From: a bacterium
GTDB lineage: Bacteria > Bacillota > Clostridia > Oscillospirales > Oscillospiraceae
Reading direction: 5' to 3'
DNA: 64,000 bases
NCBI GenBank assembly: GCA_004562395.1
Contig: SFQY01000008.1
Span: 1 to 64,000, forward strand
Shown: in pieces, positions 7,957-16,512 of the stretch
Layout of the letters: every line of letters starts with the position of its first letter
How positions within the stretch are numbered: position 1 is the first letter of the stretch
Translations under genes and position numbers: made by a program
Notes under the pieces: generated by a model
Told to the model about the DNA's origin: nothing
What the model saw: the letters and a program-made list of their open reading frames with translations, nothing else
Database searches by the model: none

Positions 7957-8811
7957 TCAGTATTTCAGGTTTTCCATACTTTTCTCGATCTGGAGGGATT
8001 TCGCGCAGTCGGTGCGCATGGCGATAAAGGTATAAATGGAATCCGCGATGGTCAGAGCCGCCACCCGGGAGGCAATGGACACCACACGGTACTTCGTCTC
8101 ATTGGAATTGGTATTCAGGCTGATATTGGCCAGCTTGGACAGGGGCGACTTGCCGGCGCTGGTCAGGGAGATGATCTTCGCTCCCCGGTTTTTGGCGGTC
8201 TGGGTGCTGTCCACAACGCAGCGGGAGCTTCCGGAGTGGCTGATGGCAAACACCGCGTCCCGCTCATCCAGGTAATTGCAGGCAATGATCTGCAGGTGGG
8301 GGTCGGTATACACCGAAGCGTCCAGACCCAGCCGCAGCAGCTTGTGGTGCAGATCCATGGCCACAGGGGCGGAGCCGCCCAGGCCGAAGATCACGATCTT
8401 CCGGGCATTCATCAGCACCTGGGCCGCGGCCTCCAGATCGCCGGGGTCCAGCATATCCCGGGTAAACTGCAGGGCGAAGGCGGCGCTCTGGAACACCTTG
8501 TCCCGGACCTGCAGCATACTGTCATTGGCGCCGATCTTCTCATGGATGATCTCGCTGGGGGAGACGGTGGCCTGGGCCAGGGTCAGCTTCAGATCCTCGT
8601 AGCCGCTGAAGCCCAGCTTCTTATAGGCCCGGACCACCGTGGGATCCGACACGCCGCAGGCCTCCGCCAGGGCGGCCACGGACAGGTCGATGATGGCCTT
8701 GGGATTTTCCTTGATATAGACAGCGACCTTCCGCTCGGATTTGCTCAGATGGGGCAGGGTATTCTCGATCCGCAGAAGCAGCGCCGCCAGTGAAGTTTCC
8801 TGTACTGCCAT
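7957..8811 (-). CDS. MurR/RpiR-family transcriptional regulator
   Basis: 284 residues. The N-terminal HTH_6 domain spans roughly residues 1-77 (LSKSERKVAVYIKENP, then the recognition region ACGVSDPTVVRAYKKLGFSG). A C-terminal SIS domain spans roughly residues 125-260 (VIFGLGGSAPVAMDLHHKLL, DAVFAISHSGSSR, GAKIISLTS). SIS domains bind sugar phosphates, so the effector is probably a phosphorylated pathway intermediate such as a 2-keto-3-deoxy-sugar-acid phosphate. It is the only regulator in the first 17 kb and is the natural candidate for the palindromes at 6955 and 16513. AAAGGAAA precedes the ATG. No copy of the palindrome was seen in front of its own gene. Confidence 0.92.
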   Translation of the reverse strand: MAVQETSLAALLLRIENTLPHLSKSERKVAVYIKENPKAIIDLSVAALAEACGVSDPTVVRAYKKLGFSGYEDLKLTLAQATVSPSEIIHEKIGANDSMLQVRDKVFQSAAFALQFTRDMLDPGDLEAAAQVLMNARKIVIFGLGGSAPVAMDLHHKLLRLGLDASVYTDPHLQIIACNYLDERDAVFAISHSGSSRCVVDSTQTAKNRGAKIISLTSAGKSPLSKLANISLNTNSNETKYRVVSIASRVAALTIADSIYTFIAMRTDCAKSLQIEKSMENLKY

Positions 8812-8976
8812 AATGTGTTTCCTTTCTTCCCGGAGGATGCCGATAAACGGCCATATGCCGATCCGTCTGACTCAGCACAAACCTCAGCGAACCATTGAGA
8901 TTCCCGGGAACGCCAAACCCTCTCCCGGGGACAATGTCCCTGACAAAATTCTTTGAAGCAGAAGCGTTCATGCTGT

Positions 8977-9139
8977 AAATGATCGTTTATTGTCGAACCC
9001 ACTGTAGGGCGGGGGCTTGCCCCCGCCGACGCACCTATGGTTATACATATTTGCGTTTGACGCAGCAGATTCCGTATCTCACCTGCTCGGCGGGGGCAAG
9101 CCCCCGCCCTACAGTGGGTGCAAACATAAACGATCATTT
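8977..9139. repeat. Family A palindromic element carrying a GC-rich 30-bp inverted repeat
   Basis: Outer ends are the perfect 13-bp inverted pair AAATGATCGTTTA (8977-8989) and TAAACGATCATTT (9127-9139). Inside, 8998-9027 and 9089-9118 form a perfect 30-bp inverted repeat containing GTAGGGCGGGGGCTTGCCCC. The element fills most of the 442-base gap between the regulator start and the YcxB-like gene; the remaining bases show nothing recognisable. No open frame of its own. It looks like a non-autonomous mobile or REP-like element. Confidence 0.8.
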
Positions 9140-9253
9140 CTCCGTTTGCCGAGGCAGGCGGATGTTGATTTTTCTGTATTATATCACAGCTTTTTTCAAA
9201 AAGGAAGCGTTCCGGTTCTCTCCGGGAGAAGAAATTCCCAAAATAAGCGGCGA

Positions 9254-9802
9254 TTATTTCCTTCTGGGTTTGAGGAAGCGGCTGAGGTTCAGATTCAGGA
9301 GGGTGGTGGGACTGCGGAAGGTCAGGCCGCTGCCGGTCTGCAAAGCGGCCTTCAGGTCTTCCAGCTCCCCGGCAGGTACCGTGGCTTTGTCCACCATATA
9401 TCCCGCGTCCCGGTTCAGAAACAGGTACAGGTACTCCCCGTCCTCCAGAAGGGCATAAAGCTGGCGGTAGTTCAGGGTCTTTTCATAGCCGGTGCTTTTG
9501 GCGGTGAAGTCCGATTCCCGGAAGAGGAACCGGGTATGAGGAAGCTTGCCTGCCCCCGAGGCGATGATCTTGTCCGCCCGGTGTCTGGCGGGAAGGTCCA
9601 GGTTCATCACCAGCCAGCATCCCGCCAGCATCAGCAGGTAGAACAGCAGCTGATCGGCGCCGCTGTACACCGCGCCGAAAATGGTACCGACGCCCGCGGC
9701 CATCCACAGAAGCCGGACACCGGGCCGGAAGGTATGATATTGGATCTTGGATAACCGGCGGATGGATTCCTCCGTGTGCTGCATTTCGGCGGTATAGCGC
9801 AT
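9254..9802 (-). CDS. YcxB-like membrane protein
   Basis: 182 residues. Two hydrophobic segments near residues 30-65 (LLWMAAGVGTIFGAVY and LLFYLLMLAGCWLVMNL) are followed by a soluble domain. That domain contains a YRQLYALLEDGEYLYLFLN stretch and a late VPAGELEDLKAAL segment typical of YcxB-like C-terminal domains. The family's molecular role is unknown. It sits on the same strand as the catabolic operon but is separated from the aldolase by a strong hairpin and 67 bases, so it may not belong to that pathway. An ATG with AGGAGG upstream supports the start. Confidence 0.7.
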   Translation of the reverse strand: MRYTAEMQHTEESIRRLSKIQYHTFRPGVRLLWMAAGVGTIFGAVYSGADQLLFYLLMLAGCWLVMNLDLPARHRADKIIASGAGKLPHTRFLFRESDFTAKSTGYEKTLNYRQLYALLEDGEYLYLFLNRDAGYMVDKATVPAGELEDLKAALQTGSGLTFRSPTTLLNLNLSRFLKPRRK

Positions 9803-9837
9803 ATTTCCTCCTGATCAATGGTCCATAATCTGCACGG

Positions 9838-9864
9838 AAGGGCCTGCCGGGGAGGCAGGCCCTT
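9838..9864. terminator. Strong hairpin after the KDPG aldolase gene
   Basis: AAGGGCCTGCC and GGCAGGCCCTT form a perfect 11-bp stem with a five-base loop directly after the aldolase stop at 9870. No clear U-run follows on either strand, so it may end transcription inefficiently or protect the mRNA 3' end. Confidence 0.5.
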
Positions 9865-9869
9865 TGGAA

Positions 9870-10532
9870 TTATCTTTGGAAGTCCTCCACGGCCTTCACA
9901 TGCTCCCGGGCCAGGGCTTCGATCCCGGCGTAGTCCCCCGCCTTCAGCAGGTCCCGGTCGATGATGCTGACGCCGGTGCCCACGGCATTGACCCCATGCT
10001 TCAGAAACTCCGGAATGGTCCTGGAATTGACGCCGCCGGTGGCGATCAAAGGAATGTGGGGCAGCGGCCCCCGGATATTCCAGATATAGTGATAGCCCAG
10101 GTCATCCGCCGGGAACAGCTTCACGATGTCCGCGCCGGCGTTCCAGGCGGCCACGATCTCGCTGGGGGTCATGGCTCCGGGGATGGAGACCATATCCAGC
10201 TCCCGGGTCAGGGCAATCACCTTCGGGTCCGTATTGGGGGCCAGAATAAACTCCGCCCCGGCGGCCCTGGCGGCCCGGACCTGATCCGTGGTCAGCACCG
10301 TACCAGCCCCCAGGCACAGCTGGTCGCCCACCGCCTCCCGGACGATCTCCAGGGATCGGGTGTAGAGGGCGGCGGGATCCTCCGCCGCCTGGTCAAAGGT
10401 GACCTCCAGCAGCTTGACGCCCCCCCGGACCAGCGCCCGGGAAACCTCCGCCATCTGCTCCAGAGGAACCCGGCGGAACAGGACCACCAGCTTCCTGGTC
10501 AGAATCAGGTTTTTTACTTCCTCATGCTTCAT
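9870..10532 (-). CDS. KDPG/KHG-type 2-keto-3-deoxy-sugar-acid aldolase
   Basis: 220-residue class I aldolase. These enzymes cleave 2-keto-3-deoxy-6-phosphogluconate, the galactonate analogue or 4-hydroxy-2-oxoglutarate to pyruvate plus an aldehyde. Family motifs are LVVLFRRVPLEQM at the start, GGVKLLEVTFD, CLGAGTVLTTDQ, AEFILAPNTDPKVI, and the Schiff-base lysine segment GADIVKLFPADDLGYHYI, then IPLIATGGV. It follows the dehydratase by nine bases, and the dehydratase would produce exactly the 2-keto-3-deoxy acid that this fold cleaves. Whether the substrate is phosphorylated is not known; no dedicated KDG kinase of the PfkB type was found in the window. Confidence 0.9.
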   Translation of the reverse strand: MKHEEVKNLILTRKLVVLFRRVPLEQMAEVSRALVRGGVKLLEVTFDQAAEDPAALYTRSLEIVREAVGDQLCLGAGTVLTTDQVRAARAAGAEFILAPNTDPKVIALTRELDMVSIPGAMTPSEIVAAWNAGADIVKLFPADDLGYHYIWNIRGPLPHIPLIATGGVNSRTIPEFLKHGVNAVGTGVSIIDRDLLKAGDYAGIEALAREHVKAVEDFQR

Positions 10533-10541
10533 AGCCGTTCC

Positions 10542-11732
10542 TCACTCAAACTTTTTGTCTTCCAGGCCCTTGAAATAGTACTCGCAGTCACCCTTGGGCC
10601 GGATGTCCGTGACGGTTCCCGTATAGTGACGCAGGATCCGGGGGGTATAGGGCCGCTTGAGGACCTCCTCCACGTTGACATCAATGCCCAGGCCCGGCTT
10701 GTCGGGAACCAGAATGCAGCCGTCCTCATAGACCACTTCCTCATTGGTAATGGCCCTGCGGAAGTGTCCGTCCGTAAGCATGATCTCGTGGATCTGGAAA
10801 TTGGGCACCGTGGAGGCCAGCTGCAGGATGGCGGCATTGGAGATGGGGCCGCTGGGGTTGTGGAAGCTGACGGGAATGTGTCTGGCCTCCGCCATGGCGG
10901 CAACCTTTTTGCCCTCCAGCAGGCCGCCCACATGGAACACATCCGGCTGGAAGAAATCCACGGCGTTCTTGTTCAGCAGCTCCTGGCAGTGGTACTTGCC
11001 GTAGCACCGCTCACCGGCGGCAATGGGCACCGACGCGTGATCCCGGACCCAGGCCGTAGAGTCGAAGTTGTCCGGGGGACAGGGTTCTTCCATGAATTTG
11101 ACCTTGAACTGGGCCATCTCCCTGGAGATCTCCACAGCAGTGGTGGGATTGAAGCGGCCATGGCATTCGATGAGCAGCTCCACATGGGGGCCCACGGCCC
11201 TGCGGACGGCGTCCACAATGGCGATGCTCTTTTCCATCTGCTCCTTGTCAATGGTCATGTGGGACTTGCCGAAGGGATCCCATTTCAGCGCCCGGATGCC
11301 CAGCTCCACGGTCTGCTTGGCCTTGGCGGCAAATTCCTCCGGCTCCCGGGCCCGGATAAACCAGGCGTTGGCATACATGGGCACCCGGTCCCGGAGCTTT
11401 CCGCCGAAGAAGGTGGAAACCGGCGTGTTGAAATACTTACCGGCAATGTCCCACAGGGCAATTTCAATGCCGCTGATGGCGCTCATGAGAACGGGGCCGC
11501 CCTTCCAGTACATATCCCGGTAGACCTCAAAGAGAAATTTTTCAATCTCCAGAGGATTCCGGCCAACCACCATCCGCTTCAGGTCGGCGATCATGCCCTC
11601 AAGGGCCTTCTCATTGGTGCCCAGGCTGGCTTCTCCCCAGCCGTAGAGTCCCTCGTCGGTTTCCACCTTCACAAAGGCCCAGTTGGTCCGGTAGGCGTCC
11701 AGTGTGTATATTTTAACATCAGAAATCTTCAA
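10542..11732 (-). CDS. Enolase-superfamily sugar-acid dehydratase (galactonate-dehydratase-like)
   Basis: 396 residues from a TTG start. Mandelate racemase/muconate lactonizing branch: N-terminal capping domain with KISDVKIYTLDA and GWGEASLG, then a barrel with three probable metal-ligand segments, LLIECHGRFN, VKFMEEPCPPDN and IAAGERCYG. A histidine in SFHNPSGP corresponds to the catalytic base of D-galactonate dehydratase. Expected reaction: loss of water from an aldonic acid to a 2-keto-3-deoxy acid. The TTG at 11732 was chosen because a GGGGGGA ribosome site lies a few bases upstream; a TTG at 11753 would add seven residues. It lies between the SDR and aldolase genes of the TRAP operon. 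Confidence 0.88.
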   Translation of the reverse strand: MKISDVKIYTLDAYRTNWAFVKVETDEGLYGWGEASLGTNEKALEGMIADLKRMVVGRNPLEIEKFLFEVYRDMYWKGGPVLMSAISGIEIALWDIAGKYFNTPVSTFFGGKLRDRVPMYANAWFIRAREPEEFAAKAKQTVELGIRALKWDPFGKSHMTIDKEQMEKSIAIVDAVRRAVGPHVELLIECHGRFNPTTAVEISREMAQFKVKFMEEPCPPDNFDSTAWVRDHASVPIAAGERCYGKYHCQELLNKNAVDFFQPDVFHVGGLLEGKKVAAMAEARHIPVSFHNPSGPISNAAILQLASTVPNFQIHEIMLTDGHFRRAITNEEVVYEDGCILVPDKPGLGIDVNVEEVLKRPYTPRILRHYTGTVTDIRPKGDCEYYFKGLEDKKFE

Positions 11733-11749
11733 ATTCCATCCCCCCAAGC

Positions 11750-12514
11750 TCAACTTTTTTGATAGGAAAGCAGACAGGCCAAGGTGCCGGAGTCCACCGC
11801 CAGCTCGGTGCCGGTAATGGTCCTGGCCTGGTCAGACGCCATGAAATAAACGGCGTTGGCAATATCCTCTCCGGTGGATTCCACCCCAAGGGGCCAGTTG
11901 GCCCGGCGGCGGGCTTCCTCCTGGGGAGAAATGCCGTCCCAGCGGTCCGTCCGGATGGCGCCGGGAATCACCTGGTTCACCCGGATATGGTACTGGGCCA
12001 GCTCATAGGCCAGGTTGTGAACCATGGACGCGATGGCGCCCTTGGAGACAGCGTAGGACGCCCGGCCCGACACGGCCCCCCGGTAATGGACGGAGCCGAT
12101 GAGGACAATGGAGCCTCTCCCCTGCCGGGCCATGATCCTGGCGGATTCCTGGCAGCAGAAGAAATTGCCCCGGACGTTCACATTCATGACCCCGTCAAAC
12201 TGCTCCGGGGTCATATCCAGCGCCTTGGCCCCCAGGCCTAAGTTGGCGCTGTTGCCCACAAAGACATCCAGCCGGCCGAAGGTCCGCTCCACATCCCCGA
12301 AGACCCGGCGGATATCCGATACGTCCTCCAGATCCAGGCCATAGCCTTTGGCCCGGACCCCGAAGTCCCCGGCGATGGCCGCGGCCGCCGCGTCGGCGTC
12401 GGCCTCCCGGCGGCTGGAAATACACACGTCATAGCCCTCCCCGGCAAAGCGCCGAGCAATGGCATAACCGCTGTTTTTGGTAGCGCCGGTAATGAATACC
12501 ACTCGGTCACTCAT
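11750..12514 (-). CDS. SDR-family NAD(P)-dependent oxidoreductase
   Basis: 254-residue classical short-chain dehydrogenase. The cofactor motif is FITGATKNSGYAIA at the N-terminus, with NSANLGLG as the later NNAG-type motif. The catalytic set is in IVLIGSVHYRG and SYAVSKGAIASM (Ser, Tyr, Lys), and VNQVIPGAIRTD follows. It probably oxidises a hydroxyl of the imported sugar acid or reduces a pathway ketone; the exact substrate is not readable. The ATG at 12514 was preferred because GGGGGAGAG precedes it; it overlaps the stop of the UlaG-like gene by four bases. Confidence 0.9.
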   Translation of the reverse strand: MSDRVVFITGATKNSGYAIARRFAGEGYDVCISSRREADADAAAAAIAGDFGVRAKGYGLDLEDVSDIRRVFGDVERTFGRLDVFVGNSANLGLGAKALDMTPEQFDGVMNVNVRGNFFCCQESARIMARQGRGSIVLIGSVHYRGAVSGRASYAVSKGAIASMVHNLAYELAQYHIRVNQVIPGAIRTDRWDGISPQEEARRRANWPLGVESTGEDIANAVYFMASDQARTITGTELAVDSGTLACLLSYQKS

Positions 12515-13242
12515 GTTCTCTCCCCCTTCAGAAGGCAATCGGCGTCCACCTGTTCATAGATGCCCGGAGCATAGGTCCTCAGCTTCCGTTCCCGGCAGGC
12601 AGCCAGGAACTCCTCCGGCGTATCCGCGAACTTGGCGAAGAGGCCCCAGTGGGCGGGAATGGATACCTTCGCCCCCAGCCCTTCCGCCAGGCGGGCCGCG
12701 TCGGTGCCGTTCATGTTGTTGCCCAGGCCGTTGACAACGGCGATAAGAATATCCACTTCCTGATCCACCTGACGGATCAGCTCCCGGCTGAACAGGGTGT
12801 CGCCGGTAACATAAAGGGTCTTTCCCCCGGCGGTGATGACATAGCCCAGGGCCGTGGGATCGGAATGGAAGGCGGAAACCGCCCGGATATGGACAGGGCC
12901 CAGGGTCCATTCCGTGCCGGGGGCCATCCGGACATAGTTGTGGGGTCCTCCCACCTGCGTCCGGGCCTTCTCCCAGGCGTTGGCCCCCGCCAGCACCGGC
13001 ACCGGCCGGTCCTGGGCCAGAAGCCGCTTCAGGCTGGGAACGTCCAGATGATCCGAATGGTCGTGGGTCAGCAGGATCCCATCCGGCCGCGAATTCAGAT
13101 ATTCCGGCTTCAGAGGCACCAGCCTGCGGTAGTCCTCCCCCACACGCTCATAAATGCTGTCCGTCAGATAGGGGTCCACCATAAGGGTCACGCCCTCCGC
13201 CTCGATCAGGAGGCTGAGCTGACCCAACCAGGTAATCTTCAT
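12511..13242 (-). CDS. MBL-fold hydrolase, UlaG-like
   Basis: 243-residue metallo-beta-lactamase-fold enzyme. The metal motif LTHDHSDHLD sits at residues 59-67, with further ligands in the SAFHSDPTALGYVI and VTGDTLFSREL segments and in the late IPAHWGLFAKF segment. The nearest familiar group is UlaG (L-ascorbate-6-phosphate lactonase) and UPF0173 hydrolases, so a lactonase opening a sugar-acid lactone before dehydration is a sensible guess. It starts 12 bases after DctM and overlaps the SDR gene by four bases. Confidence 0.85.
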   Translation of the reverse strand: MKITWLGQLSLLIEAEGVTLMVDPYLTDSIYERVGEDYRRLVPLKPEYLNSRPDGILLTHDHSDHLDVPSLKRLLAQDRPVPVLAGANAWEKARTQVGGPHNYVRMAPGTEWTLGPVHIRAVSAFHSDPTALGYVITAGGKTLYVTGDTLFSRELIRQVDQEVDILIAVVNGLGNNMNGTDAARLAEGLGAKVSIPAHWGLFAKFADTPEEFLAACRERKLRTYAPGIYEQVDADCLLKGERT

Positions 13243-13254
13243 AGCCCAGTCTCC

Positions 13255-14547
13255 TTACCCGTACAGTACCGCCGGCAGGAAGGTGCTGAACCATGGGAAC
13301 AGCGCGTACAGAAGCGCACAGGCAATCATCAGCACCAGGAACGGGAAGCTGGCTTTGATCAGCTTCTCCAGCTTGATTTGCAGCAGGCTGGAAACCTGGT
13401 ACAGCACGATGCCGAAGGGCGGGGACATGTTGCCGATGCCAAGGGTGAAGACCATGACCATGCCGAAATGGATCAGGTCGATCTTCAGGGCCGCGGCAAT
13501 GGGCACCAGCAGCGGGGCCAGAATGGTGATGCCGGAGGTCATGAACATGCCGAAGATCAGCAGCATGACCACCACCAGCAGCAGGAAGCCCGTGGCAGAC
13601 AGGCCGGACTGGACGATCACCTGAGCCAGCATGTTGGGGATCCGCTCCACGTTCAGCCAGTAGGACATGGCCATGGCGCCGCAGATGGTCATCATCACGG
13701 TGGCGGTGCCCAGGAAGGACTCCTTCAGGATGGGCCAGATGTGCTTGGGCTTCAGCTCCTTGTAGACAAAGGCGCCGATGATCAGGGCGTACACCGCGCA
13801 GAAGGCGCCGGCCTCGTTGGCGGAGAACATGCCGCTGCGCAGGGCCATCAGCAGGCCGAAGGGGATGATCAGCGCCCAGAAGCCGTCCAGCGCCAGCTTG
13901 AGAATCTCCTTAAGCGGAGCCATTTTCTCCCGGCTGCCCTTATAGCCGTGCTTTTTGGAGATCACGTAAACCAGGATCATCATGAGGATGGCCGTGAGAA
14001 AGCCCGGCAGGTATCCGGCGGCGAACATACGGCCCACGGAGACCTCCGCCAGCATGGCATAGACGATCAGGCCCATTCCGGGAGGAATGATGGGGGTGAT
14101 CAGAGAGGAGGCCAGCGTAACGGCGGCGGAGAATTCCTTGCTGTAGCCCTTGCGCTCCATTTCCGGCACCAGCATTTTGCACTCCATGGCCGCGTCGGCG
14201 GCGGCGGAGCCGGAGATGCCGCCCATAAACACGGACAGCAGCACGTTCACATGGCCCAGGCCGCCGGTGAGGTGGCCGATGAGGGCGTCGGCAAAGTCCA
14301 GCAGCCGCTTGGAGATGCCGGAGTAGTTCATAATGGCGCCCGCGGTGACAAAGTAGGGAATGGCCAGGTAGGAGGTAGTCTCCATGGTGGCCACCAGCCG
14401 CTGAATGGCGGTGCCCGCGGCAAAGCCGAAGTGATTCAGGCTGATGAAGTAGGGCAGGACACCGGCAAACATGGCAATCCACACGGGAACATTGCACAGC
14501 ATAAGAATGACAATGCAAAGCACGGGAATCAGTATGGCAGGATTCAT
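13255..14547 (-). CDS. dctM: TRAP transporter large permease DctM
   Basis: 430 residues, highly hydrophobic throughout, with about a dozen predicted membrane spans. This is the DctM family, the ion-coupled translocation channel of TRAP importers. Typical features are the early IPYFVTAGAIMNYSGISKRLLDFADALIG stretch (read as several segments), SLITPIIPPGMGLIVYAM, and the late FGMFMTSGITILAPLL and GNMSPPFGIVLYQVSS segments. It overlaps dctQ by four bases. With DctP and DctQ it forms a complete importer; substrates of the family are mostly sugar acids, C4-dicarboxylates and keto acids, which fits the downstream enzymes. Confidence 0.95.
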   Translation of the reverse strand: MNPAILIPVLCIVILMLCNVPVWIAMFAGVLPYFISLNHFGFAAGTAIQRLVATMETTSYLAIPYFVTAGAIMNYSGISKRLLDFADALIGHLTGGLGHVNVLLSVFMGGISGSAAADAAMECKMLVPEMERKGYSKEFSAAVTLASSLITPIIPPGMGLIVYAMLAEVSVGRMFAAGYLPGFLTAILMMILVYVISKKHGYKGSREKMAPLKEILKLALDGFWALIIPFGLLMALRSGMFSANEAGAFCAVYALIIGAFVYKELKPKHIWPILKESFLGTATVMMTICGAMAMSYWLNVERIPNMLAQVIVQSGLSATGFLLLVVVMLLIFGMFMTSGITILAPLLVPIAAALKIDLIHFGMVMVFTLGIGNMSPPFGIVLYQVSSLLQIKLEKLIKASFPFLVLMIACALLYALFPWFSTFLPAVLYG

Positions 14548-15041
14548 TCAGCCTTCGCTCCTTTCTCCTTTTTCACAAGGGCTTTCAGAACTTCCAGGGT
14601 ATGCTGCAGTTCATAAATCGTCATAAACGCGAACCCAATGACAGCGGACAGGTCATACCAGAAATAGGAGATCTTGGTATTGGGCATGATCTTGCCGCCC
14701 ACGTGCATGGTCAGGCTCACCGCCAGACAGGTGGCCACCCCCAGGGCGGTGAGGGTCACCAGGTGGGTAAGCACCTCCACGACCTTCCTGACCTTCCGGG
14801 GCAGCATGTTGACAAAGACATCGATACCGTAGTGCATCTTCCGGCGGTAGGCGGCGGCAGAGCCGCAGAAGACCACATACGCAAAGCAGATGGTATTGAC
14901 ATCCGTGCCGGGGTTCCAGGTATATTTGATCAGATACCGGGTCAGGCCATTGACGACACTGATCAGGATACTGGCCGTCAGGGCAGCGGCCGCAATGATC
15001 TCCATGGGATTCAGCGCGATCCACTTCAAGGCTTTTTTCAT
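14544..15041 (-). CDS. dctQ: TRAP transporter small permease DctQ
   Basis: 165 residues with four predicted membrane segments, the usual DctQ architecture (IIAAAALTASILISVVNGLTR split over the first span; then CFAYVVFCGSAAAYRRKMHYGIDV, a family hallmark; then LVTLTALGVATCLAVSL). It forms the membrane complex with DctM, whose ATG overlaps its stop. The AGGAGG before the start supports the ATG at 15041. It is separated from dctP by about 100 bases that hold a strong hairpin. Confidence 0.92.
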   Translation of the reverse strand: MKKALKWIALNPMEIIAAAALTASILISVVNGLTRYLIKYTWNPGTDVNTICFAYVVFCGSAAAYRRKMHYGIDVFVNMLPRKVRKVVEVLTHLVTLTALGVATCLAVSLTMHVGGKIMPNTKISYFWYDLSAVIGFAFMTIYELQHTLEVLKALVKKEKGAKAE

Positions 15042-15068
15042 TTCTCGGCAACCTCCTTGGTGAAAAAT

Positions 15069-15101
15069 GAGGCGCTGCCCACTGCGCGGGGGCAGCGCCT
15101 C
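15069..15101. promoter_or_regulatory. Intercistronic stem-loop between dctP and dctQ
   Basis: GAGGCGCTGCCC pairs perfectly with GGGCAGCGCCTC across a nine-base loop. It lacks a U-run. Such loops after a solute-binding-protein gene commonly stabilise its mRNA and keep it more abundant than the permease message; that role is inferred. Confidence 0.7.
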
Positions 15102-15143
15102 GGATCCGCTATTCGGGCATTACGGGCATGGCCCGCATCAGGA

Positions 15144-16229
15144 TCAGCCCTGGCCGGAAATGGCGGCGACGACCTTCTGGTACTCCTCGGGAGAAACGCC
15201 CTGGCGCTCCATCAGCTTGGGGATCAGCGCCTTAAAGGCGTCCACGTCCACTTCGTCGTTGTATACGACCTCGACACCGGCATCGGCGAACTTCTGGATC
15301 CACTCATTTTCCTTGACGGAGTAGGTATTCCAGATCTCGGAACCGGCCTTGTCCAGCTCTTCCAGAACGATGTTCTGATACTCCTCGGGGATCTTGTCCC
15401 AGTAGCTCTTGTGGACGGCAAACATGGCGGGATTGGTCATGTGGTGGGTCACGCTCAGGTGGGTGGAAACCTCGTTGAGGCCGGAGGTGTACAGCAGCTC
15501 GCAGTCCGCCTCGCAAAGCTCAAACATCTTAGTCTGGATGGCGGAGTAGCAGTCGGAGAAGGCAGAGGTGGTGGTGGGGGTGCCGCCGCAGACGGTGATG
15601 AAGTCCTGGCCGATGGTGCCCAGGCCGATCCGGGTGATGACGGGAGCCAGATCCTCAGGCTTGGAGACGGGAACGGTACCGATCATATTGCGGTAGCCCA
15701 CGGAGAAGGCCATGATGGGAACCATGTTCCACTCGTCGGCCAGCCGGGCCTTGATATCCTCCCACCACTGGGAAGAGAACAGGTTGCTCAGTTCTTCGTA
15801 ATTGTTGACCACATAGGGATAGCCGGGAATGGCCGCTTCCTTGATATAGCCGGACAGGTTGGCCATGCCAAGGCCGGCGGCAATGTTGGCGCCGCCCAGC
15901 ATCAGCTCGGTTACGTCAGCGGTGCTGCCAAGCTGGTTGCCGGGGTAGATGACGAAGCTGACCTTGCCGTTGGTCTTTTCCGCGATGACGTCGCAGGCGG
16001 CCTGCAGGGTGTTGATGTAATCGGAGCCTTCCTTATAGGAGGTAGCGATGTTGAACACCACAGGCTCCATATCCGCGTAGGGATCGGCGGCTTCCGTAGC
16101 CTGGGTGGCCTCCGCGGCGGGGGCCGCAGCCTCAGGAGCTTTCGTTTCCGCCGGAGCGCTGCCGGAGCAGCCGGCCAGAAGGGATGTCATCATCATGACA
16201 GCAAGCAGGAGAGCAATGGCTTTTTTCAT
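15144..16229 (-). CDS. dctP: TRAP solute-binding lipoprotein DctP
   Basis: 361 residues. A lipoprotein signal (MKKAIALLL, hydrophobic core, LLAGC at about residue 20) is followed by an acidic Ala/Glu-rich linker and the DctP fold: NIATSYKEGSDYINTL, TNGKVSFVIYPGNQLG, GLGMANLSGYIKEAAIPGYP, and a late SVKENEWIQKFADAGVEVVY segment. It binds the substrate outside the membrane for DctQM. The start at 16229 follows AAGGAGG; a longer frame upstream is not supported. It is the first gene of the operon ending with the aldolase at 9870. Confidence 0.94.
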   Translation of the reverse strand: MKKAIALLLAVMMMTSLLAGCSGSAPAETKAPEAAAPAAEATQATEAADPYADMEPVVFNIATSYKEGSDYINTLQAACDVIAEKTNGKVSFVIYPGNQLGSTADVTELMLGGANIAAGLGMANLSGYIKEAAIPGYPYVVNNYEELSNLFSSQWWEDIKARLADEWNMVPIMAFSVGYRNMIGTVPVSKPEDLAPVITRIGLGTIGQDFITVCGGTPTTTSAFSDCYSAIQTKMFELCEADCELLYTSGLNEVSTHLSVTHHMTNPAMFAVHKSYWDKIPEEYQNIVLEELDKAGSEIWNTYSVKENEWIQKFADAGVEVVYNDEVDVDAFKALIPKLMERQGVSPEEYQKVVAAISGQG

Positions 16230-16296
16230 TTCAATTTTCCTCCTTAGTTTTGAGTCCCATTTTTGTTGAGGCGTTCGCTTCCTCAACCCTGTCTTT

Positions 16297-16325
16297 ACTA
16301 TACACGGTTGGTCGTTTGTTTTCAA
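16297..16325 (-). promoter_or_regulatory. Promoter of the TRAP-dehydratase-aldolase operon
   Basis: Minus-strand TTGAAA and TATAGT are 17 bases apart; initiation would be near 16290, giving a leader of about 60 bases. The -35 hexamer equals that of the promoter at 6910-6938. The flanking sequence is strongly AT-rich compared with the coding regions. Confidence 0.72.
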
Positions 16326-16363
16326 GATATTTCAAATTTTTTGGTAGCAAAATTTCACGATTC

Positions 16364-16388
16364 AATTTTGTGTATGTTTTACAAAATT
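16364..16388. promoter_or_regulatory. Inverted repeat upstream of the dctP promoter
   Basis: AATTTTGT and ACAAAATT are perfect 8-bp arms around a nine-base centre, about 40 bases upstream of the -35 hexamer. A regulator-binding role is possible, but no protein can be assigned. Confidence 0.35.
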
Positions 16389-16512
16389 CAAAAAATTTCA
16401 GGATATTTCTTTTTAGAAATAAAATATCGGATATTTTTTAATTTTCAGTTTCCTGTTTTGGCTCGAAGATTTTAAAACCCAGTTTCACTTTTATCTGTTT
16501 TTGCGTTTATTT

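Noticed and set aside
9838..9864. Standard intrinsic terminator for the aldolase operon
   Set aside because: The stem is strong but there is no U-run on either strand, so it is listed only as a hairpin of uncertain function.
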